Shown here one piece after another: positions 6,127 through 9,990 of a stretch of 9,990 bases of DNA. The notes beneath the pieces were generated by a model. It was given only the letters and a program-made list of their open reading frames with translations, was not told the origin of the DNA and did not search any database. Origin of the DNA: WJMT01 sp964456985 (lineage in GTDB: Bacteria > Acidobacteriota > Aminicenantia > Aminicenantales > Aminicenantaceae). Each line of letters begins with the position of its first letter. The stretch's first letter is position 1. The position numbers were made by a program, and so were the translations under genes. The stretch is from contig CAYWDH010000073.1 of NCBI GenBank assembly GCA_964456985.1, positions 1-9,990 on the forward strand, in the 5' to 3' direction.

Positions 6127-6984
6127 TTACTGAATTAAGGGTTCCCGCCGGGCTTTCCACTCATATTCTTCTTCATCCTTCCCGGCCGATAATGTAACCC
6201 CTCCGTTTATATTATCACCTACAACCTTCCCTTTAAACAACATCTTAACCTCATTTCCCTCAAGAGTCTGCTTTAAAGTAAAGCTCAAGCTGTCTCCACT
6301 CAGACTAATATCTTCAATGCTTTTTTTAGACTCTCCCGAATCCAGGAGCGCCTGCACTTTATTAAACTGTTGAGTGATTGTCATCTCATAATTTATCCGG
6401 TGATTTCCTGCATCCACTGCCCATCTCCAGGTCCCGGCGATATCAGCCGGTACCACCCAGAAATAAATATGATGCCTATCAGTTCCAACAAAGACATCTT
6501 TTTCTAAATCAGCTTCCCATTCTCCCATACTGAAGTCATGGGAAACGATCCGGGTGCCTGGCCTCAGTTCCCGCAAAAGCCTGGGCCTTAATTTAAGATT
6601 AACAGAGGAAAGTAAATAAAGTGTCATGACCGTGGCCTCACTTATATCAGCCTCAAACAGGTCCTGCTGAATGAATCTCACTTTGTTTTTGACATTCTCC
6701 TTAACCGCATTTTCTCTGCTTTCCTTGATACGCTGCGGATCAAGGTCAATTCCCACTCCACGGCACCCGTACTTCTTTGCTGCCGTGATCACAATCCGTC
6801 CGTCCCCGCAACCAAGGTCGTACAAAATATCGTCTTTGCTGACATGAGCTATTTGAAGCATTTCCTCCACAACTTCATAAGGTGTGGGCACATAAGGCAC
6901 ATCATATTGATACCACTGTCCGGCCTGTAATTGCAAAAGCATAAAAAATAAAACAGGCAACCAAACAATCCTTGATTTTCTCAT
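6127..6984 (-). CDS. Exported SAM-dependent methyltransferase-like protein with extra C-terminal beta domain
   Basis: The 285-residue product starts with a signal peptide (MRKSRIVWLPVLFFMLLQLQA, cleavage after residue 21). Residues of about 32-178 form a class I Rossmann methyltransferase domain. YVPTPYEVVEEML precedes motif I DLGCGDGR (56-63), an acidic end of strand two lies in GVGIDLD (76-82), and FIQQDLF (104-110) follows. Residues of about 180-280 (IAGTWRWAV, then YEMTITQQFNKVQALL, then LSLSGDSLSFTLKQ-like strands and MLFKGKVVGDNINGGVTL) look like a small lipocalin-like or beta-sandwich domain. The SAM motif is intact, but SAM is a cytoplasmic cofactor, so activity outside the cytosol is unproven and the substrate is unknown. 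GGGAGTG lies seven bases before the start. The stop is followed after 13 bp by the peptidase start, so it heads the operon. Confidence 0.85.
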   Translation of the reverse strand: MRKSRIVWLPVLFFMLLQLQAGQWYQYDVPYVPTPYEVVEEMLQIAHVSKDDILYDLGCGDGRIVITAAKKYGCRGVGIDLDPQRIKESRENAVKENVKNKVRFIQQDLFEADISEATVMTLYLLSSVNLKLRPRLLRELRPGTRIVSHDFSMGEWEADLEKDVFVGTDRHHIYFWVVPADIAGTWRWAVDAGNHRINYEMTITQQFNKVQALLDSGESKKSIEDISLSGDSLSFTLKQTLEGNEVKMLFKGKVVGDNINGGVTLSAGKDEEEYEWKARREPLIQ

Positions 6985-7002
6985 TTGTTTTCACTCCCGG
7001 TT

Positions 7003-7015
7003 TGGAATAATTCCA
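7003..7015. repeat. 13-bp palindrome in operon leader
   Basis: TGGAATAATTCCA has perfect 6-base arms around one central base. It lies between the predicted transcription start of the methyltransferase operon (about 7027) and the operon's ribosome site. It could be a repressor site; no regulator is implied by the sequence. Confidence 0.35.
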
Positions 7016-7033
7016 TTGTTATTATTTTTTAAT

Positions 7034-7061
7034 CTTATATCAGAAAACCCAAAAATTTCAA
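7034..7061 (-). promoter_or_regulatory. Promoter for the methyltransferase-peptidase-barrel operon
   Basis: On the minus strand TTGAAA (7056-7061) and TATAAG (7034-7039) are 16 bases apart, giving a leader of about 43 bases before the start at 6984. Both boxes match the sigma-70-type consensus in most positions. Confidence 0.5.
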
Positions 7062-7062
7062 A

Positions 7063-7082
7063 ATAATAATCTTCCTTATTAT
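7063..7082. repeat. A/T inverted repeat flanking the operon promoter
   Basis: ATAATAA (7063-7069) is repeated inverted as TTATTAT (7076-7082) around a 6-base centre, directly upstream of the -35 box at 7056-7061. Its position suits an activator or repressor site, but A/T-only arms arise easily by chance. Confidence 0.3.
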
Positions 7083-7101
7083 ACTTACTTACCATGATCA
7101 A

Positions 7102-7130
7102 ACAGGGCGACCGTAAGTCGAGATGCCTGT
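7102..7130. other. Small two-stem hairpin in the divergent promoter region
   Basis: ACAGG (7102-7106) pairs with CCTGT (7126-7130), enclosing CGAC (7108-7111) with GTCG (7117-7120) around a CGTAA loop. No T-run follows on either strand, so it is not an intrinsic terminator. It lies upstream of both divergent promoters, so it would not be part of either predicted mRNA. It is more G/C rich than its surroundings. A DNA-binding site or a small RNA are possible, and I recognise no known riboswitch. Confidence 0.25.
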
Positions 7131-7155
7131 CGGAAAAATTTATTTGGTTTTATTA

Positions 7156-7184
7156 TTGTGGACCCCTCTCAATTCCCATATAAT
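7156..7184 (+). promoter_or_regulatory. Promoter for the GH109-type gene
   Basis: TTGTGG (7156-7161) and a perfect TATAAT (7179-7184) are separated by 17 bases. Transcription would start about 20 bases before the start codon, leaving room for the strong ribosome site GAGGAGG. Confidence 0.65.
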
Positions 7185-7210
7185 GAGATTTTGAACAGAG
7201 GAGGTTACTT

Positions 7211-8584
7211 ATGAAAAGAAAATTGAATCGCAGGGATTTTCTTAAAATAAGCGGAACAGCCGGATTAGGAGCTGCTTTAGGAAGCTGTGCGGTGCGCAAA
7301 TCCGGAAATATCTTCAGAACTCACCTGAAGACAGAGCCTATCGCCCATCTTGTGACCAACCCCATAAATACAGTGCGAATAGGTTATGTCGGTATCGGAA
7401 ACCAGGGAAGCGGCCACGTCATGAACCTGCTCCGAATCAAAGGAGCAGAGATAAAAGCTGTTTGTGATATAAGAGAAGAAAGGACTGCTTGGGCGCAGGA
7501 ACAGTGCGAAAAAGCAGGAAAGCCAAAACCCGCAGCCTACAACAAAGGCGTTGAGGACTTCAAACGCATGTGCGACACGGAAGACCTGGACCTGGTTTAT
7601 AACGCCACTCCCTGGGAATGGCATGTTCCCGTCTCTGTCAAAGCTATGGAAACAAGCTCTCACGCCGCCTCTGAGGTTCCAGGCGCCATCACTCTTGAAG
7701 GATGCTGGGAATTAGTCGAGACATCTGAGAAATACAAAAAGCACTGCTGCACCATGGAAAACTGCAATTACGACCGGACCGAACTCATGCTACTCAATAT
7801 GACCCGTCAGGGTTTTTTCGGAGAACTGCTCTATGCAGAATGCGGTTATCTGCATGATCTCAGAGAATACAAGTTCGGAAATATCTACTATCCTCCTGAC
7901 TGGCGCCTCAAATATTCCATAAAAAGAAATGCCGACCTTTACCCCACCCACGGACTCGGTCCTGTATCCCAGTGGATGGATATCACGCGGGGCAATAAAT
8001 TTGAGTACCTTGTTTCCATGAGCAGCCCCAGTCCTTCTCTCAGCTTAAAACGTGAAGCCATTAAAAGATACGGAAAAGACCATCCCCGAGCCAAGACAGA
8101 TTACGCTCTGGGAGATGTTATCAGCACTTTGATCAAAACCACCAAAGGCCAGTCTATTCTGGTCACGCATGATACCAACTCTCCCCGCCCATACAGCCGA
8201 AAAATCCTGATCCAGGGGACTCACGGCTTAGCCCGAAAGTATCCTGAACAAAAGATACATATTGAAGGGCTCTCCCCCAGTCATGAGTGGGAGGACCTCT
8301 CCGGATACAGAGAGCAGTACAAGCACCCGCTTCTCAAATCCCTGGAGGAAAAAGCCCAGGGCGCCGGACACGGCGGCATGGACTTTATCGAAGACTACAG
8401 GCTTATTCAGTGCCTAAGGGAAGGCAGACCCACTGATTCGGACGTGTATGACGGGATGACTATCAGCGCTGTCGTCGCTCTCAGCGAAAAATCTATCGCT
8501 GCTAACAGTTCTCCAGTCAAATTCCCTGACTTCACGCGGGGCAAATGGAAATCACGCAACCCTGTGGGAATCGTGACCGTTTGA
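7211..8584 (+). CDS. GH109-type alpha-N-acetylgalactosaminidase (Gfo/Idh/MocA fold), Tat-exported
   Basis: The 457-residue length is normal for GH109. Residues 5-12 carry a twin-arginine motif (LNRRDFLK), followed by a weakly hydrophobic stretch and LGSC (23-26), a near-lipobox, so a Tat lipoprotein is possible. The Rossmann domain has VGIGNQGSG (60-68) for NAD and an acidic D86 at the end of strand two. Signatures I associate with GH109 are NATPWEWH (131-138), SEVP (154-157), ENCNYDR (183-189), GYLHDLRE (212-219), YPTHGLGP (244-251, with the likely active-site His247) and GHGGMDF (386-392). GH109 enzymes release terminal alpha-GalNAc using a tightly bound NAD+ that oxidises C3 transiently, which explains export in folded form by Tat. 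GAGGAGG lies six bases before ATG 7211. Other Gfo/Idh/MocA oxidoreductases are the alternative, but the motif set favours GH109. Confidence 0.88.
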   Translation: MKRKLNRRDFLKISGTAGLGAALGSCAVRKSGNIFRTHLKTEPIAHLVTNPINTVRIGYVGIGNQGSGHVMNLLRIKGAEIKAVCDIREERTAWAQEQCEKAGKPKPAAYNKGVEDFKRMCDTEDLDLVYNATPWEWHVPVSVKAMETSSHAASEVPGAITLEGCWELVETSEKYKKHCCTMENCNYDRTELMLLNMTRQGFFGELLYAECGYLHDLREYKFGNIYYPPDWRLKYSIKRNADLYPTHGLGPVSQWMDITRGNKFEYLVSMSSPSPSLSLKREAIKRYGKDHPRAKTDYALGDVISTLIKTTKGQSILVTHDTNSPRPYSRKILIQGTHGLARKYPEQKIHIEGLSPSHEWEDLSGYREQYKHPLLKSLEEKAQGAGHGGMDFIEDYRLIQCLREGRPTDSDVYDGMTISAVVALSEKSIAANSSPVKFPDFTRGKWKSRNPVGIVTV

Positions 8585-8623
8585 AAAATTTAGATTTAAA
8601 AGGATAGTCTTTAAAAAGAGAAA

Positions 8624-9460
8624 CTAAAAGTTAAAAATATCTTCGTCCACGTTCTCTGTATTAACTGTCAATGCTCTATACACACAGACAGGACTGTCAA
8701 ATTTAACAGGAGGTCCCCATCCAGAGCGGCCTTCTGTGATATATCCTTCAAGACTTACTCCCCATTCCAGGTCCATATAGGCAAAACCCTGATCCATTAT
8801 CTTTACAAACCCGTGGCTTGTGGACCATTTGGCTGTCTTTCTTCCCGCCACCTCATTTGTTTTCTTCAGGTCCTCCAGAAATGCTTTGTATTTATCCGGG
8901 TTAAGGGCTTTATCCATTTCTATTCCGGAAACAACCATTTCCTCATCGTCCGGAGAAGCGATCATAGGAATAACCGTCATCAAGGACAAAGCGTCTTTCA
9001 AGGCAGCCGGATTCGGGCTGTCGGATTCATATTTCTTGTACTCGCAGAGCTCAACTCCAGCTCCTGAACTGATGTTGGTTAGTGTGTATGTCACTCTTTT
9101 GTTGTTAACCTGGATAATCCGTTCTTTCAGAATAAACGTTTCTCCCTCATAGTCTCTTTTTTCCCATTCTTTGCCTTTAAATTGGTTGCACCGAATAACT
9201 CCCTCTTTTATATACCTGTCTACACGAAAGCGAGGAGGATTCTTTGTGAACCATATTTCGAATATCTCTGAATCTAAGTTCTTTTTAACAAAATTCTGAA
9301 TATCGTCAAAAGAATCCTCATTTACGGTCCAGTATTTAATATAGAGTTGATCGATATCTTCATACCCCCCAAATTTCCAAGGAATCGTCACATCCTTGGC
9401 AAAGATAAAAACCGCTGTCACCAGACAGAGGACACTAATGGTTATTTTTTGAATTTTCAT
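8624..9460 (-). CDS. Secreted protein of unknown function, weakly LolA-like
   Basis: The 278-residue product has a signal peptide (MKIQKITISVLCLVTAVFIFA, residues 1-21) and no other membrane segment, so it should be periplasmic or secreted. The mature part is rich in beta-strands. Near the C-terminus, NEVAGRKTAKW (202-212), GFAYMDLEWGVSLEGYI (225-241) and the closing LTVNTENVDEDIF (264-276) recall the layout of LolA/outer-membrane lipoprotein-sorting or DUF4412-type proteins, with a G-R-K strand, a one-line WID-like strand and a final VN..I...F. This is a visual resemblance only, and I do not assign a family. GGGGTGA precedes ATG 9460. It starts 72 bp downstream of the 5S gene on the same strand and converges with the GH109-type gene, 39 bp apart, with no clear terminator between. 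Confidence 0.7.
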   Translation of the reverse strand: MKIQKITISVLCLVTAVFIFAKDVTIPWKFGGYEDIDQLYIKYWTVNEDSFDDIQNFVKKNLDSEIFEIWFTKNPPRFRVDRYIKEGVIRCNQFKGKEWEKRDYEGETFILKERIIQVNNKRVTYTLTNISSGAGVELCEYKKYESDSPNPAALKDALSLMTVIPMIASPDDEEMVVSGIEMDKALNPDKYKAFLEDLKKTNEVAGRKTAKWSTSHGFVKIMDQGFAYMDLEWGVSLEGYITEGRSGWGPPVKFDSPVCVYRALTVNTENVDEDIFNF

Positions 9461-9510
9461 TTCACCCCTTTCCCCTATAATCTTTACTTGCTTCTCTCAT
9501 TCCAAAAACT

Positions 9511-9532
9511 AAAATATAAAAACAAAAAAAAA
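9511..9532 (-). terminator. U-tract ending the rRNA operon
   Basis: Reading the minus strand, the 5S 3' end CCGGG is followed by nine T after two bases or less, then GTTTTTATATTTT. No separate hairpin lies between 5S and the T-run. The only stem in position is 5S helix I itself, whose two strands are about 100 bases apart. Termination here is likely but its mechanism is inferred. Confidence 0.5.
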
Positions 9533-9648
<116 letters not shown>

Positions 9649-9722
9649 AAAAATTCTATAATCATTTCAATCGAATCTGCCTTTCTTCTCAAGAAGCCTA
9701 TTTTTTAACTTGAGTAAACTTT
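9649..9722 (-). other. 23S-5S internal transcribed spacer
   Basis: This 74-base spacer holds no tRNA. It can form small competing hairpins (for example CTCAAG 9688-9693 with CTTGAG 9709-9714) that may take part in processing of the 23S 3' end. Confidence 0.5.
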
Positions 9723-9990
9723 ATGGTCAAGTCTCACGGTCTATTAGTACTGGTTAGCTCAATCCGTTACCGGACTTACACATCCAGCCTATCAACCTCG
9801 TAGTCTACGAGGGACCTTTAGCTCCTTTCGGAGAGGGAAATCTAATCTTGAGGCGAGTTTCTCGCTTATATGCTTTCAGCGGTTATCTCAACCAAACGTA
9901 GCTACCCAGCGATGCCCCTGACGGGACAACTGGAACACTAGAGGTTTGTCCATTCCGGTCCTTTCGTACTAGGAACAGCCCCCCTCAGAT
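9723..9990 (-). rRNA. rrl: 23S ribosomal RNA, 3' end (cut by window edge)
   Basis: About 268 bases of the 3' end of domain VI are present; the rest lies beyond the right edge. On the minus strand the sarcin-ricin loop region AGTACGAAAGGACCGG is at 9955-9970, preceded by the conserved CTGAGGGGGGCTGTTCCTAG block. The terminal part reads GACCGTGAGACTTGACCAT. The 3' boundary is placed by resemblance to the Escherichia coli 23S end (CCGTGAGGCTTAACC) and is good to a few bases. Confidence 0.93.

Noticed and set aside
7277..7663. 128-codon minus-strand open frame
   Set aside because: It is antisense to the Rossmann domain of the GH109-type gene and has no features of its own.
9955..9970. Sarcin-ricin loop with AAAGG where Escherichia coli has GAGAGG
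   Set aside because: This variant looks like ordinary lineage variation outside the invariant bases, so it was not treated as a finding.

Overview
The window looks like chromosomal DNA from a Gram-negative (diderm) bacterium. The reasons are a TonB-dependent receptor gene, a predicted outer-membrane barrel, many Sec and Tat signal peptides, and bacterial 5S and 23S rRNA. The receptor type (carboxypeptidase-regulatory-like domain, then the plug), the secreted S9 peptidase and the Tat-exported GH109-type enzyme resemble Acidobacteriota or Candidatus Aminicenantes gene content. That placement is inference; the 23S fragment at the right edge would settle it.

Layout. Positions 1-367 (minus) hold the N-terminus of a TonB-dependent receptor that runs off the left edge. 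Behind it is a 506-base region without a confident gene (368-873). It holds an 18-bp palindrome, an orphan full-length Shine-Dalgarno sequence, a strong bidirectional terminator and an unexplained open frame. A small conserved-looking gene (874-1050, minus) diverges from a secreted two-domain protein at 1282-2367 (plus), an NTF2-like domain fused to a flavin nitroreductase. That gene ends in a 9-bp convergent overlap with a small membrane protein of the GlsB/YeaQ type (2359-2646, minus), which has its own promoter.

The centre is a three-gene minus-strand operon read from 6984 to 2723: an exported SAM-dependent methyltransferase-like protein, a secreted S9 prolyl-oligopeptidase-family peptidase and a beta-barrel outer-membrane protein. 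Spacing is 13 bp between the first two and a 38-bp overlap between the last two. A good promoter precedes the operon at 7034-7061. Divergent from it, with a near-consensus promoter, is a Tat-exported GH109-type NAD-dependent glycosidase (7211-8584, plus). A secreted protein with weak LolA-like features (8624-9460, minus) follows, then the end of an rRNA operon on the minus strand: 23S 3' end, spacer, 5S.

How the genes work together. Almost every protein here is predicted to act in the envelope. The peptidase and glycosidase would digest peptides and N-acetylgalactosaminyl glycans outside the cytoplasm, and the receptor and barrel could move products across the outer membrane. This fits a scavenging lifestyle but is inference from family roles. 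The least ordinary feature is that two enzymes of normally cytoplasmic, cofactor-dependent families (FMN nitroreductase and SAM methyltransferase) carry Sec-type signal peptides and extra non-catalytic domains. No CRISPR array, tRNA, complete insertion sequence or recognised defence system was seen.
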